A DNA stretch of 64,000 nucleotides, from positions 1 through 64,000 of the forward strand of contig NZ_BBWJ01000030.1 in assembly GCF_001463745.1 (NCBI RefSeq). Reading direction: 5' to 3'. Under the pieces are notes generated by a model. It saw only the letters and a program-made list of their open reading frames with translations, made no database searches and was not told the origin of the DNA. Positions within the stretch are counted from its first letter, which is position 1. Every line of letters begins with the position of its first letter. The position numbers were made by a program, and so were the translations under genes. This DNA comes from Aureimonas sp. AU22 (GTDB lineage Bacteria > Pseudomonadota > Alphaproteobacteria > Rhizobiales > Rhizobiaceae). Shown in pieces: positions 38,406 to 47,578 of this stretch.

Positions 38406-38792
38406 TCAGGCGCAGTCGTCGCGTCCCGAACCGTCGGCCGGCTCGATCTGGACGCGGGTATGGCCGGCGTCGATGAAGCCGAGACGCTGCGCGGCGCCCT
38501 TGGACAGGTCGATCATGCGCCCTTTCACGAAGGGGCCGCGGTCGTTGATCCGAACCACGACGGAGCGCTGGTTGCGAAGATTGGTGACCTTGACCTTGCT
38601 GCCGAGCGGCAGGGTCTTGTGGGCCGCCGTCATGGCCATCGGGTTCATGCGTTCACCGGACGCGGTGCGTGAGGTGAGGGCATACCATGAAGCGCCGCCG
38701 CAGGTGGTCTTGCCGCCAGCCGCCTCCGCGGGAAGGGAGGTCAGCATTGCGGCACCTGCCAGGGCTGCCGCCGTCAGGGTCTTTGCGATCAA
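38406..38792 (-). CDS. rlpA: RlpA-like double-psi beta-barrel protein (septal/lytic transglycosylase family)
   Basis: A 128-residue exported protein with signal peptide '[24 protein letters not shown]' and a single RlpA double-psi beta-barrel domain. '[40 protein letters not shown]' and '[28 protein letters not shown]' are hallmark RlpA segments, including the catalytic Asp of 'NDRGP'. RlpA cleaves peptide-free glycan strands in peptidoglycan. It has no SPOR domain and no lipobox, so it is a short periplasmic form rather than the full E. coli type. It stands alone just beyond the tRNA-Arg. Confidence 0.88.
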   Translation of the reverse strand: MIAKTLTAAALAGAAMLTSLPAEAAGGKTTCGGASWYALTSRTASGERMNPMAMTAAHKTLPLGSKVKVTNLRNQRSVVVRINDRGPFVKGRMIDLSKGAAQRLGFIDAGHTRVQIEPADGSGRDDCA

Positions 38793-38924
38793 TCGTTCGG
38801 TCCTTGCACCGTTTCATACGGACGTGAACCGAGATCTCTGATTTCGTTATGGAAATCCCCTCGTGGCCCCCGCCGCTCGACGGTGGAGGGGTGTCGGCCG
38901 GAAGAGGCCAAAACGTGGCGGTTC

Positions 38925-38972
38925 CATCACGATAGGTAACTTGGTATTTCAGTAAGCCGGCTTATCGTGATG
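38925..38972. repeat. Long inverted repeat in the spacer upstream of rlpA
   Basis: CATCACGATA (38925-38934) and TATCGTGATG (38963-38972) are perfect ten-base inverted arms with 28 bases between. It lies just after the stop of the SDR-like gene at 38984 and before the rlpA promoter. It could be a transcript-end hairpin or a regulator site; there is no T-run. Confidence 0.5.
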
Positions 38973-38983
38973 TAACCTCTGAG

Positions 38984-39886
38984 CTAGACCGGTTTTAAGG
39001 CAGCGAGCCCTTCACGAAATGTCGGAAAAATTATCCTATATCCCGCTTGTTTGAGGCGGTAATTCGCGACGCGCTTGTTCTCGCCATAGAACGAACGTGC
39101 CATCGGGGTCAGGTCCGCGCTCGCAAAATCGATCTCTTCAGGCACCTCGAAACCGCCCAGCAGCGCTGCGTGGGCGACCACGTCCTGGGGTGGTGCGGGC
39201 TCGTCGTCCGTCACGTTGAAGACGCCCCCGATCTCGCGGGTCGCAAGGTGCGCGGTCGCGCCCGCGATGTCGTCGACATGAATGCGATTGAAGACCTGAC
39301 CGGGTTTCACCAGTCGCCGAGCCGTGCCCGCGCGCAACTTGTCGAAGGGACTGCGCCCCGGCCCGTAGATGCCGGAGAGCCGCAGGATGGCGAGAGGCAC
39401 ACCGCGCGCGCGCGCGAAGTCCGCCCAGGCGCGCTCGGCATCCAGTCGCTCGCGCGAGCGCCGGGAGACCGGAGCGGGGATCGTGTCCTCGTTCACCCAT
39501 GCACCGCCGTGGTCGCCGTAGACGCCGACGGTCGACAGATACCCGATCCATCGCAGGGCCGGGGCGCCGTGCCGCAGAAGATCGTCGCAGTGGCGCAGAA
39601 CCGGATCGCCGTCCTCGCCCGGCGCGATCGAGACGAGAAGATGCGTCGTCTCGCGGATCGGGGCCGCAAGGCCTTCGGCCGGTTGCGTGCCGTCGAAGAG
39701 CACCGGATTCCAGCCATGGGCGGCAAGGCGCTCCGCCTTCTCGCGGGAACGGGTTGTCGCGCCGGCAATCTCGCCCGGCGGGCGAGTGCGCAAGAATGCG
39801 GTGGCCGAATAGCCGCATCCGAAGACGAAGAAGCGCCGGGCGGCGATGCCGGGCGAGCCCGGCGGCATCTCATCGGCCGGCATCAT
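38984..39886 (-). CDS. NAD(P)-dependent SDR/epimerase-like protein
   Basis: A 300-residue extended/atypical SDR. The Rossmann start 'RFFVFGCGYSATAFL' has GxGxxA-type spacing. It also has 'IGYLSTVGVYGDHGGAWVNEDT' (Ser and Tyr region), 'LRLSGIYGPGRSPFDKLRAGTARRLVKPGQVFNRIHVDDIA' and 'GGVFNVTDDEP'. The family resembles YeeZ-like proteins of Alphaproteobacteria, whose substrates are unknown. It is the last gene of a minus-strand run; its start overlaps the preceding repeat-protein gene by 17 bases. Confidence 0.85.
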   Translation of the reverse strand: MMPADEMPPGSPGIAARRFFVFGCGYSATAFLRTRPPGEIAGATTRSREKAERLAAHGWNPVLFDGTQPAEGLAAPIRETTHLLVSIAPGEDGDPVLRHCDDLLRHGAPALRWIGYLSTVGVYGDHGGAWVNEDTIPAPVSRRSRERLDAERAWADFARARGVPLAILRLSGIYGPGRSPFDKLRAGTARRLVKPGQVFNRIHVDDIAGATAHLATREIGGVFNVTDDEPAPPQDVVAHAALLGGFEVPEEIDFASADLTPMARSFYGENKRVANYRLKQAGYRIIFPTFREGLAALKPV

Positions 39887-40187
39887 CCCGATCCCTCTCC
39901 GCCAGGCGGATGCGCCCGATCTCCAGTTCGTCGATCCTCAAGCGGCGCACGCGGGCACGACCGACGGCGAGTGCCCCGATCGACAGCGCTCCGATGGCCA
40001 TGGCACCCAGCGCCAGGGCCCCGATCGCCAGAGCGCCGACGGCGGATGCGCCCCTCGCCGATACGCCTTGCGCCGAAGCGCCGACGGCGCGGACGCCCCG
40101 GATGTCCCCTTCCGGCAGCGCCCTCGGCAAGCGACGCTGAGACTGCGCCCCCTCCGATCCGCCCGGTCCCTCACTCGTCGATCGCAT
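39870..40187 (-). CDS. Ala/Gly-Leu repeat protein between queG and an SDR gene
   Basis: A 105-residue protein with a central repeat region of about 50 residues in which a five-residue unit, roughly A-[LV]-x-[IL]-G or G-A-L-A-I, recurs about ten times ('[20 protein letters not shown]'). A charged tail follows ('[21 protein letters not shown]'). The regular small/hydrophobic spacing suggests a beta-solenoid or membrane-inserting helix. ATG 40187 has AGGAG at nine bases; a longer frame to 40238 is less likely. Both ends overlap neighbouring genes by 17 bases, so it is part of their operon. Function unknown. Confidence 0.7.
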   Translation of the reverse strand: MRSTSEGPGGSEGAQSQRRLPRALPEGDIRGVRAVGASAQGVSARGASAVGALAIGALALGAMAIGALSIGALAVGRARVRRLRIDELEIGRIRLAERDRDDAGR

Positions 40188-41325
40188 GCCATTCGCTCCT
40201 GACGTCGTCGTTCCCCTCGTTATGGAGGGCAAGGGCACGCGTCGCCAGGGCTTCTTCTCGCGCCAACGCCGCGAAGGCCCAGACCGCCATCGCCCGCACG
40301 ACGGGGGACGCGTCCTCGAGGCGGCGTCGCACGGCCTCCAGAAGCGCGGGGTCGCACGAATTGCCTGCCGCGATGAGGCAGTTGGAGACGAACTTGTCGC
40401 GACCGATCCGCTTCACCGGAGAGCCGGAGAAGAGGGCGCGGAAGGCGGCGTCGTCGAGTTCTAGGAGATCGGCGAGCCTTGGCGCGCGCAGAGCGTCGCG
40501 CGCCTGTAGCTTGGCCTCGCGCGCGTTCGTTGCGAACTTGTTCCAGGGGCAGACCGCGAGGCAATCGTCGCAGCCGTAGATCCGGTTGCCCATGAGGGGT
40601 CGCAGATCCCTCGGCACCGGGGCGCGGGTCTCGATGGTGAGATAGGAGATGCAGCGCCGGGCATCGATCCGGTAGGGCTCCGGGAAGGCACCGGTCGGGC
40701 AAGCGTCCTGGCAGGCGCGACAGGAGCCGCAGCGATCCGCGGCCGGCTCGTCGACTTCGAGGGGGATCGTCGTCACCACCGAGCCGAGAAACAGCCAGGA
40801 GCCGAAGTGACGGCTGACGAGATTGGTGTGCTTGCCCTGCCAGCCGAGGCCGGCGGCTTCGCCCAGCGGCTTCTCCATCAAGGGTGCGGTGTCGACGAAG
40901 ACCTTGGCGTCGTGCGGCCGGCCGTCCGCACGGGTGCCGGCGCGGGCGACGAGCCGGCCGGCCAGTTCCTTGAGCTTGCCCTTGATGACGTCGTGATAGT
41001 CTCGGTGCCGGGCATAGACCGAGATCGCACCGCGATCCCGGCGCTCGAGGATCCCCAGCGGATCCTCGTCCGGACCATAGTTCAAGCCGAGGACAACGAC
41101 GGCACGCGCGTCCGGCCAGAGCGCCGTGACCGAGCGGCGCCGCTCGGACGTTTCGGGCAGCCAGTCCATGGTGCCGTGGTAGCCGGCCGCGACGAAGGCG
41201 TCGAGGCGCTCGCCTGCCAGCGCGTTCTCGGCGGCCGGCGCGACGCCGATCGCGTCGAAGCCGAGACGGTGCGCATCGGCCATCAGGAAACGGCGCAGCG
41301 CGGCGGGGGAAAAGGCATCGGCCAT
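40171..41325 (-). CDS. queG: Epoxyqueuosine reductase
   Basis: A 384-residue cobalamin-dependent enzyme that reduces epoxyqueuosine to queuosine in tRNA position 34. The two [4Fe-4S] clusters are clear: '[16 protein letters not shown]' and '[14 protein letters not shown]'. The substrate/cobalamin domain has '[11 protein letters not shown]' and '[18 protein letters not shown]'. A C-terminal HEAT-like segment is present. It starts at ATG 41325, 74 bases after the GST gene, and overlaps the following repeat-protein gene. Its length and all motifs are normal. Confidence 0.97.
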   Translation of the reverse strand: MADAFSPAALRRFLMADAHRLGFDAIGVAPAAENALAGERLDAFVAAGYHGTMDWLPETSERRRSVTALWPDARAVVVLGLNYGPDEDPLGILERRDRGAISVYARHRDYHDVIKGKLKELAGRLVARAGTRADGRPHDAKVFVDTAPLMEKPLGEAAGLGWQGKHTNLVSRHFGSWLFLGSVVTTIPLEVDEPAADRCGSCRACQDACPTGAFPEPYRIDARRCISYLTIETRAPVPRDLRPLMGNRIYGCDDCLAVCPWNKFATNAREAKLQARDALRAPRLADLLELDDAAFRALFSGSPVKRIGRDKFVSNCLIAAGNSCDPALLEAVRRRLEDASPVVRAMAVWAFAALAREEALATRALALHNEGNDDVRSEWHAIDE

Positions 41326-41399
41326 GGCCGAACTTTAGCAGAGCCCGCCGCTGCGATCGACCGTGACGCGGGAGGGGACCGCGTGCGGCGCCCGGCGGA

Positions 41400-42092
41400 T
41401 CAGAAGTCGAGCTCGGCGTAGTGCGCCGCCGGCGGCACGCCGCGCACCCGTTCGGCAAGGAACGGACGGAACGACGGACGCGACTTGATGCGCATGTACC
41501 ATTCCTTGGCGGCCGGCTCCTCGTCCCAGGCGACCTCGCCGAGATAGTCGAGAATGGAGACGGCGGCAGCCGCCGCGAAGTCGGCATAGGAGAGGCGCGA
41601 GCCGGACAGCCAGTTTCGGCTTTCGGCGAGCCACCCGATATAGCGCATGTGGTTCTTCAGGTTGGCCCGCGCGGCCCGGATGGCCGAGGCATCGGGAGCC
41701 CCGCCGCCCTCGTTGGAGCGCATCTCGCGCTTGAACACCCGCTCGCGCACGAGATAGCGCGTCACTTCCGCGTCCATCTTGCCGAGGAACCATTCCACCA
41801 GGCGCCGGATCTCGGCCCGCTCGGCCGGCTTTTCGGCCAGAAGCCGCTTCTCGCGCTGGAAGGCGCCGCGCGTCTCGTCGAGATATTCGGCCACCACCGT
41901 TCCGCCGACGATCGCCACGCTCCGGTCCTCCATGAGGATCGGCAGCGTGGCCGCCGGGTTCAGCGCCAGGAATTCGGGGCGCCGTTCCCACGGACGCTCC
42001 TCCACCAGTTCGGCCCGCTCGCCGTATTCCCCGAGAACCAGCCGCACGAAACGGGAGGCGGCGGACATGGGATGGTGGTGCAGGATGAGCAT
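41400..42092 (-). CDS. Glutathione S-transferase family protein
   Basis: A 230-residue GST. The N-terminal thioredoxin-like domain begins 'MLILHHHPMSAASRFVRLVLGEYGERAELVEE' and has the glutathione-binding 'ATLPILMEDRSVAIVGGTVVAEYLDE' (cis-Pro and Ser-type region). The helical C-terminal domain has 'LSYADFAAAAAVSILDYLGEVAW'. GSTs conjugate glutathione to electrophiles or act as reductases; the class cannot be set from these motifs. It lies directly upstream of queG on the same strand, a linkage seen in many Rhizobiales, and is divergent from uppP. Confidence 0.92.
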   Translation of the reverse strand: MLILHHHPMSAASRFVRLVLGEYGERAELVEERPWERRPEFLALNPAATLPILMEDRSVAIVGGTVVAEYLDETRGAFQREKRLLAEKPAERAEIRRLVEWFLGKMDAEVTRYLVRERVFKREMRSNEGGGAPDASAIRAARANLKNHMRYIGWLAESRNWLSGSRLSYADFAAAAAVSILDYLGEVAWDEEPAAKEWYMRIKSRPSFRPFLAERVRGVPPAAHYAELDF

Positions 42093-42388
42093 GGAGGACG
42101 AAAACTTGTACTCTCGAAGATGGACCGGACGTCCGCTGCCACAAAGGTTGAGGCGACCTTAGGGGCAGATGGTTGGCGGATCGTGAACGCGAGGGTGTCG
42201 CGCCGCAATCCCTGGATCCGGCACATAAGCCGATCGGGGCGAACAGCAAGCAGCAGGACGGACGGGGCGGGGACGATGCACCCGTCCGGCGAAAGCTTCG
42301 CCGTTCAGAGTGCGGTGCGGCAAAGGCCTTGACCCCGGGCTTGTCGGCGCGGCATTCCCCCTCGACGTGTCAACATGCGGGATTCCCG

Positions 42389-43195
42389 ATGGACAGCCTC
42401 CAGCTCTTCGACGCCTTCCTGCTCGGCCTGATCGAAGGCTTGACGGAATTCATCCCGGTCTCCTCGACGGGGCACCTCATCCTCGCCGGACAGCTCCTCG
42501 GCTTCCATTCCACCGGCAACACGTTCGAGGTCCTGATCCAGCTCGGCGCGGTTCTCGCCGTCTTGTCGGTCTATTTCGGCAAGCTGTGGCATCTCGTGGT
42601 GACCCTGCCGTCGGATGCGAAGAGCCGGCGCTTCGTCGGCGGCATCCTTCTCGCCTTCCTGCCCGCCGCCGTGATCGGGGCGCTGGCGCACGACTTCATC
42701 AAGACCGTCCTGTTTGAGACGCCGATGGTGATCTGCGTGGCGCTTCTGATCGGTGGGCTGATCCTTCTGGCGATCGACCGCATGCCGCTGCGCGCGCGCT
42801 ACCACGACATCCAGGACTATCCGCTCTCGCTCTGCTTCAAGATCGGACTGATCCAGTGCCTGGCGATGATCCCCGGCACCTCGCGTTCGGGCGCGACGAT
42901 CGCCGGCGCGCTGCTGCTCGGCACCGACAAGCGCTCGGCGGCCGAATTCTCCTTCTTTCTCGCCATGCCGACGATGGCCGGCGCCTTCGCCTACGACCTC
43001 TACAAGAACTGGTCGCTCCTCTCGACGGACGATGCGGCGATGATCGGCGTCGGCTTCCTGATGGCCTTCCTGTCGGCGCTGGTGGTGGTGCGCTCGCTGC
43101 TCGGCTTCGTCTCGAGATACGGCTTCGCCCCGTTCGCCTGGTGGCGCATCACCGTCGGCGCGATCGGCATCGGCGTTCTTCTGGCCTATCGCTGA
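42389..43195 (+). CDS. uppP: Undecaprenyl-diphosphatase (BacA/UppP)
   Basis: A 268-residue inner-membrane enzyme that recycles the lipid carrier of peptidoglycan synthesis. Both catalytic motifs are present: '[26 protein letters not shown]' (E-rich and PVSSTGH) and '[20 protein letters not shown]' (PGxSRSxxT). About eight transmembrane helices fit the family. ATG 42389 fits the family N-terminus; the frame continues upstream but without coding character. It is followed by a very strong terminator. It can confer bacitracin tolerance in overexpression. Confidence 0.97.
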   Translation: MDSLQLFDAFLLGLIEGLTEFIPVSSTGHLILAGQLLGFHSTGNTFEVLIQLGAVLAVLSVYFGKLWHLVVTLPSDAKSRRFVGGILLAFLPAAVIGALAHDFIKTVLFETPMVICVALLIGGLILLAIDRMPLRARYHDIQDYPLSLCFKIGLIQCLAMIPGTSRSGATIAGALLLGTDKRSAAEFSFFLAMPTMAGAFAYDLYKNWSLLSTDDAAMIGVGFLMAFLSALVVVRSLLGFVSRYGFAPFAWWRITVGAIGIGVLLAYR

Positions 43196-43209
43196 CCCCC
43201 ACGAACTCC

Positions 43210-43246
43210 CATGAAAAAAGGGCGCCCGAAGCGCCCTTTTTTCATG
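43210..43246. terminator. Strong bidirectional Rho-independent terminator
   Basis: A perfect 16-base inverted repeat, with arms 43210-43225 and 43231-43246 and loop CCGAA. The GC core GGGCGC/GCGCCC is flanked by A6 and T6, giving a U-tract on both strands. It ends uppP from the left and the NDUFA9-type gene from the right. Confidence 0.95.
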
Positions 43247-43257
43247 GTCCCGCTGGA

Positions 43258-44283
43258 TCAGGCCTTGGCGACCCCGTCGTCGCCGGGAAGGCTCTCGTCC
43301 TCGGCCGGCCGGTCGTCGTGCGGCTGAGGCTTGGTGAACTGTCCCTGCGGGCGGAAGCGCACAAGGTAGGTCGGCAGCACGGCTTCCAGCGTACGCGGGG
43401 CGATGCCGAAGGCCTCGAAGGTGCGCCCCTCGGTCCTTGCCGCCTCCGAGACCACGTTGTCGATCTGCAGCTGGACGACCTGGTCGGTCGTCAGCGGCGC
43501 GCCGGGCAGCGCCTTCATCCAGCCCGCCATCCATGAGGCGACACCGACGGGGATCGAGACGAAGCGGCCGCGCCGTTCGATCACCCGGAGCATTTCCTCC
43601 ATCATCTCGCGGAAGCTCATCGCCTCCGGCCCGCCGAGCTCATACACGCGCCCGCCCGCCACCTCGCCGTCGACGGCGGCTGCCACCGCGCGCGCCACGT
43701 CGTTGACGAAGACCGGCTGAAACCGCGTGGCTCCGCCGCCGATGAGCGGCAGGAAGGGCGACAGCCGCGCCATGTTGGCGAAGCGGTTGAAGAACTGGTC
43801 CTCGGCGCCGAACACGATGGAAGGGCGCAGGATCACGGCGTCCGGGACGGCGTGGAGGACGCGCGCCTCGCCGTCCGCCTTCGTGCGGGCATAGCGCGAG
43901 GGCGAGTTGGCGTCGGCGCCGATCGCCGACACGTGGACGAGACCGACGCCCGCCTTTGCGGCGGCTGCGGCGACATGGCCCGCTCCCTCGGCCTGCAGAG
44001 ACGAAAACGTCTGCCGGCCGCCCTCGTTCAGGATGCCGACGAGGTTGACCGCATGGTCCGACCCTTCCAGGGCCCGTTCCACCGACCAGGGATGGCGCAG
44101 GTTGGCCTGGATCGCCTGGATCTGGCCGAGGCGCCCGGCGATCTGCAGGTGGTAGGCGAGATCGGGCCGCCGGCAGGCGACGCGAATGCGGTGGCCCCGC
44201 TGGGCCAGGGCATGCACGACGTAGCGGCCGAGGAAGCCCGAGCCTCCGAACACCGTGACCTGCTTCCTGGTATCGACCTTCAT
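43258..44283 (-). CDS. Complex I NDUFA9 subunit family protein (atypical SDR)
   Basis: A 341-residue atypical SDR. Nucleotide-binding start 'VTVFGGSGFLGRYVVHALAQRGHRIRVACRRPDLAYHLQ' is the signature of the NDUFA9-like group. 'DHAVNLVGILNEGGRQTFSSLQAEGAGHVAAAAAKAGV', 'RYARTKADGEARVL' and 'GAEDQFFNRFANMA' follow. In mitochondria and some Alphaproteobacteria this protein accompanies complex I and binds NADPH without catalysis. The position beside uppP is common in Rhizobiales. It shares the terminator with uppP. Confidence 0.9.
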   Translation of the reverse strand: MKVDTRKQVTVFGGSGFLGRYVVHALAQRGHRIRVACRRPDLAYHLQIAGRLGQIQAIQANLRHPWSVERALEGSDHAVNLVGILNEGGRQTFSSLQAEGAGHVAAAAAKAGVGLVHVSAIGADANSPSRYARTKADGEARVLHAVPDAVILRPSIVFGAEDQFFNRFANMARLSPFLPLIGGGATRFQPVFVNDVARAVAAAVDGEVAGGRVYELGGPEAMSFREMMEEMLRVIERRGRFVSIPVGVASWMAGWMKALPGAPLTTDQVVQLQIDNVVSEAARTEGRTFEAFGIAPRTLEAVLPTYLVRFRPQGQFTKPQPHDDRPAEDESLPGDDGVAKA

Positions 44284-44477
44284 CTGGCAAAATCCCCGTC
44301 CGGACCTGGCGCGGGCTCGCGCGCATCCGCATCATCTGTCGTGCTTCGCTTTAACTGCAATCGCGCGGAGCGAAAAGCCCGCCACACCGCCGCATGGGCG
44401 CTCGGAGACCCCGGTGGCGCATTTTCTCGCCAAGCCGATTGACAGGGGCGCATCGGAATTCTAATCACCTCGCCAGT

Positions 44478-44562
44478 GCCCAGGTGGCGGAATTGGTAGA
44501 CGCGCACGGTTCAGGTCCGTGTGCCGCGAGGCGTGAAGGTTCGAGTCCTTTCCTGGGCACCA
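44478..44562 (+). tRNA. tRNA-Leu (anticodon CAG)
   Basis: 85 bases with acceptor stem GCCCAGG/CCTGGGC, D-arm GGCGGAATTGGTAGACGC, anticodon stem CACGG/CCGTG with loop TTCAGGT, a long variable arm, T-arm GGTTCGAGTCC, and an encoded CCA. The long variable arm fits a class II tRNA. Confidence 0.97.
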
Positions 44563-45225
44563 ATTCCCCTGATTGTTCAGGGAAGCCCGAGACTTAAGCG
44601 ATGCAACGGAGCGGGTGTGCGGCCTGTACAGCGGGTCTGTGCAACATGCCCGTTGCGCTGGTCCGTCCGGTGAAACATCCTCGTACCACCAAGCAGCAAG
44701 TCATCAAGCGCAGACCGGCCGACGCGATGGGACGCGCGGGGAGTAAGGTGGGTGGTGCCGTGGCGCCTGCTGGCGAAATCGTCCGTGAGGTCGTGGAAGT
44801 GGTCGAAGACGATTCCGGCAAGCCCGACATATCGATGCGGATCGAGACCGCGAACATTGCTGCGATCCAAGTGACCTTTGGCCGGTTCGCGCTCACGATC
44901 TGGGACGACGACGCGATCCAGCAGAAGAACATGGAATAGGCAGGTCGGACGCCAAGACGTGTCCGCTGGTGATATGATCGAGGGTTTCGTAAAGGACAGG
45001 AGCGCCGGTGTTCGAGCTCTCCATCCCTGAAGGCGCAATCTGAGGTTTCCACGGTGTCGGAGACCGCCGCTCCCCCGATTGGGATACCTTTCAGGCAACC
45101 GGCGTACGGCGTTCATGGAAGACTTTGCGGCGATGGGTACGAGCTTCGTCCCCCCGCTCCCAAATTCCCGACGCTCTCGCCCAGCTGCTCGAGCCGCTTT
45201 CGTTCGGTCGGGCGCCGATGACGCT
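44563..45225. other. Gene-poor region after tRNA-Leu
   Basis: About 660 bases. A plus-strand frame (44601-44939, up to 112 residues) and minus-strand frames (44577-45116, 44594-45052) overlap each other. None has a recognised motif, a good ribosome site or protein-like composition throughout. The position directly after a tRNA 3' end makes an old integration scar possible, but no integrase remains. Confidence 0.4.
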
Positions 45226-46068
45226 CTATGAGCCAGTTTGAGCCGGGAGCCGCGCCGTCCTGATGACGCGCTTGAGTTCGTGGGCCGCTTGGCTTTCGGG
45301 ATCGCCCAGCGCCCTCACCGCGGTCATGTGGTCGTCTCCCGCAAGCACCCGGAACTCCTGCCGGACGTTGCGCATGGCCAGCTCGTCGGCCAGCCGTCCT
45401 GCCTGTTCGTGAAAGGGGCGAGTTTCGCGCTCCCCGACCAGGATCGTCACGTGCGTCCCCGCACCGATGTTCGCACGGAGCGGTGACCAGCGGCCGACCT
45501 CCTCGTCGGTGAGGCCGATGAGATCATGGAGAAACGACGCCTGGAGAGGGGCCAGATCGTAGATCCCGCTGAGAAGGAGCGCGGACCTCACGGATCGATC
45601 GGGAAAACCCGCGTCGAGAAGCCAGCAGCACAGATGTGCGCCCGCCGAATGGCCGCTGACGGAAAGCGCCCTCGGATCACCTCCGTAGCCCTCGATGTTG
45701 GCGGCGACCCATCGCACGGCGCGCCGCACCTGATCGACGATGTGCTCCAGGCGCACGCGAGGCATCAGGGAATAGTCGATCACCACGGCGATCGCACCCT
45801 CGGACAGGACGGTCTCGGCGACGAAGGAGAAGTCCTCCTTGGCAAACATCCGCCAATAGCCGCCGTGGACGAAGACGTGGACCGGCGCGGGGACGCCGTG
45901 CGCCGGCGGCAGGAGAAGGTCGAGCGTCTCGTCCGGTCCGGGGCCATAGGCGACATCCCGGACGCAGCGATGGCGAGCGCGGGTCGCCGCGCTCCGCTCC
46001 GCATAGTCCCGGACGATGGCGTCGAAATCCGGGACGTGGTCCCGCGTGCGAAACGGATCCTTGGTCAC
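45226..46068 (-). CDS. Alpha/beta hydrolase (kynurenine formamidase-/esterase-like)
   Basis: A 280-residue alpha/beta hydrolase of the BD-FAE/kynurenine formamidase type. It has the oxyanion motif 'VFVHGGYWRMFAKEDF', nucleophile Ser in 'VSGHSAGAHLCCWLL', a probable acid in 'ILVGERETRPF' and the His in 'GDDHMTAV'. The N-terminal 'RDVAYGPGPDETLDLLLP' is typical. It lies five bases after the aldehyde dehydrogenase gene on the same strand, so it acts in the same pathway, probably opening an ester, lactone or amide. Confidence 0.88.
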   Translation of the reverse strand: MTKDPFRTRDHVPDFDAIVRDYAERSAATRARHRCVRDVAYGPGPDETLDLLLPPAHGVPAPVHVFVHGGYWRMFAKEDFSFVAETVLSEGAIAVVIDYSLMPRVRLEHIVDQVRRAVRWVAANIEGYGGDPRALSVSGHSAGAHLCCWLLDAGFPDRSVRSALLLSGIYDLAPLQASFLHDLIGLTDEEVGRWSPLRANIGAGTHVTILVGERETRPFHEQAGRLADELAMRNVRQEFRVLAGDDHMTAVRALGDPESQAAHELKRVIRTARLPAQTGS

Positions 46069-46073
46069 GGCGA

Positions 46074-47555
46074 TCAGAACGACACGGCGATGTACTTGGG
46101 CTCGAGATAGTCGAGGACGCCGTGATGTCCGCCTTCGCGACCCAGTCCGCTCTGCTTGACGCCGCCGAAGGGGGCGGCCGGATCGGAGACGAGGCCGCGG
46201 TTGATCGCGACCATGCCGGACTCGATCCGCCGCGCCACACCCAGACCCCGCTGGAGATCGCGGGTGAAGATGTAGCTCGCCAGACCATACTCGGTGTCAT
46301 TGGCGGCCCCGACCGCTTCGTCCTCCGTCTCGAAGCGGCGGAGAGCGGCAACGGGACCGAAGATCTCCTCGTGCATCAGCATGGCGTCCGCCGACACGTC
46401 GCCGAGGACGGTCGGCGGGTAGAAGTAGCCCAGGCCAGCTAGCGCCGCGCCGCCATGCAGAACCCTTGCACCACGGCTGGTCGCGTCGGCGACGAGGCGT
46501 TCGATCTTCTCGACCGCCTTCCGCGTGATCATCGGGCCGCACTGCGTGGCGGGATCGCTGCCGGGACCGACCCGCATGGCCGCCATACGGGCCACGAGAC
46601 CCGCGGCGAAGCGGTCGTAGATGCCGCTCTGGACATAGAATCTGTTGGCTGCCGTGCAGGCTTCGCCGGCGTTGCGCATCTTGGCGATCATCGCGCCGTC
46701 GAGCGCCGCCTCGAGGTCGGCATCGTCGAACACGATGAAGGGGGCGTTGCCGCCGAGTTCCATCGCGCAGCTCACCACGCTGCGGGCGGCCTGCGCCAGA
46801 AGTGTCCGGCCGACGCCGGTGGAGCCCGTGAAGGACAGCTTGCGCACCCGCGGGTCGTCCAGCATCGCGGCCGTGACGGCGCCGGGATCGGACGTCGTGA
46901 CGACGTTGACGACCCCGTCGGGGACGCCGGCGTCGCGGTAGAGATCCGCGAGCGCGTACGCGGTCAGCGGCGTTTCGCTCGCCGGTTTCAGAACGACCGT
47001 GCAGCCCGCGGCGAGCGCCGGGGCGATCTTGCGGGTCGCCATGGCGGCCGGAAAGTTCCACGGCGTCACGAGAACCGCGATGCCGATCGGCGCGTAGTCG
47101 ACGAGGAGGCGGTTGGCGCCGGACGGCGCGGTGCCGAGATCGCCGGTGATGCGCACGGCTTCCTCCGCGTTCCAGCGGAAGAACTCGGCCGCGTAGGCGA
47201 CCTCGCCCCTGGCGTCGGTCAGCGCCTTGCCGTTTTCGAGCGAGATGAGGGCGGCGAGCATGTCCGCCCGTTCCACCATCAGCTCGAAGCAGCGACGCAG
47301 GATCTCGGAGCGCTCGCGCGGCGGCTTGGCGCGCCACGCGGGCGCTGCCCGATCGGCGGCCTCGACCGCGGCAAGGGCTTCCGCGACGCCGGCGTCGGCG
47401 ACCTCAGCGAGAGCGCGTTCGGTGGACGGATCGACCACGGCGATGCGGGCGACAGTCCGCCGCCATTCGCCGTCGATGAACAGCCCCTTTGCGAACGCGG
47501 TGCAGTCGAGGTCGGCGGGAGGATCGGCGACGGGCCGGGAGGGGATGGCGTTCAT
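46074..47555 (-). CDS. NAD(P)-dependent succinate-semialdehyde dehydrogenase-type aldehyde dehydrogenase
   Basis: A 493-residue aldehyde dehydrogenase of the GabD/SSADH branch. Motifs are 'TPWNFPAAMATRKIAPALAAGCTVVLKPASETP', 'FTGSTGVGRTL', general base E266 in 'MELGGNAPFIVFDDADLE' and nucleophile C300 in 'NAGEACTAANRF'. It oxidises an aldehyde, plausibly succinate or another dicarboxylate semialdehyde, to the acid. ATG 47555 is chosen; the open frame continues to 49220 but crosses two genes in another frame. It follows the iron alcohol dehydrogenase by 23 bases. Confidence 0.93.
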   Translation of the reverse strand: MNAIPSRPVADPPADLDCTAFAKGLFIDGEWRRTVARIAVVDPSTERALAEVADAGVAEALAAVEAADRAAPAWRAKPPRERSEILRRCFELMVERADMLAALISLENGKALTDARGEVAYAAEFFRWNAEEAVRITGDLGTAPSGANRLLVDYAPIGIAVLVTPWNFPAAMATRKIAPALAAGCTVVLKPASETPLTAYALADLYRDAGVPDGVVNVVTTSDPGAVTAAMLDDPRVRKLSFTGSTGVGRTLLAQAARSVVSCAMELGGNAPFIVFDDADLEAALDGAMIAKMRNAGEACTAANRFYVQSGIYDRFAAGLVARMAAMRVGPGSDPATQCGPMITRKAVEKIERLVADATSRGARVLHGGAALAGLGYFYPPTVLGDVSADAMLMHEEIFGPVAALRRFETEDEAVGAANDTEYGLASYIFTRDLQRGLGVARRIESGMVAINRGLVSDPAAPFGGVKQSGLGREGGHHGVLDYLEPKYIAVSF

Positions 47556-47578
47556 GATCGGATCCTTGGATGCTAAGT

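Noticed and set aside
39325-39360. Coding insertion of a PFDKLRAG-type repeat peptide in the SDR-like gene
   Set aside because: The DNA does not match the known palindromic repeat that encodes this peptide in other genera, and the surrounding motif order is normal for the family.
44577-45116. Minus-strand frames after tRNA-Leu that could be a transposase remnant
   Set aside because: No DDE or other transposase motif could be read in any frame, and no inverted ends were found.
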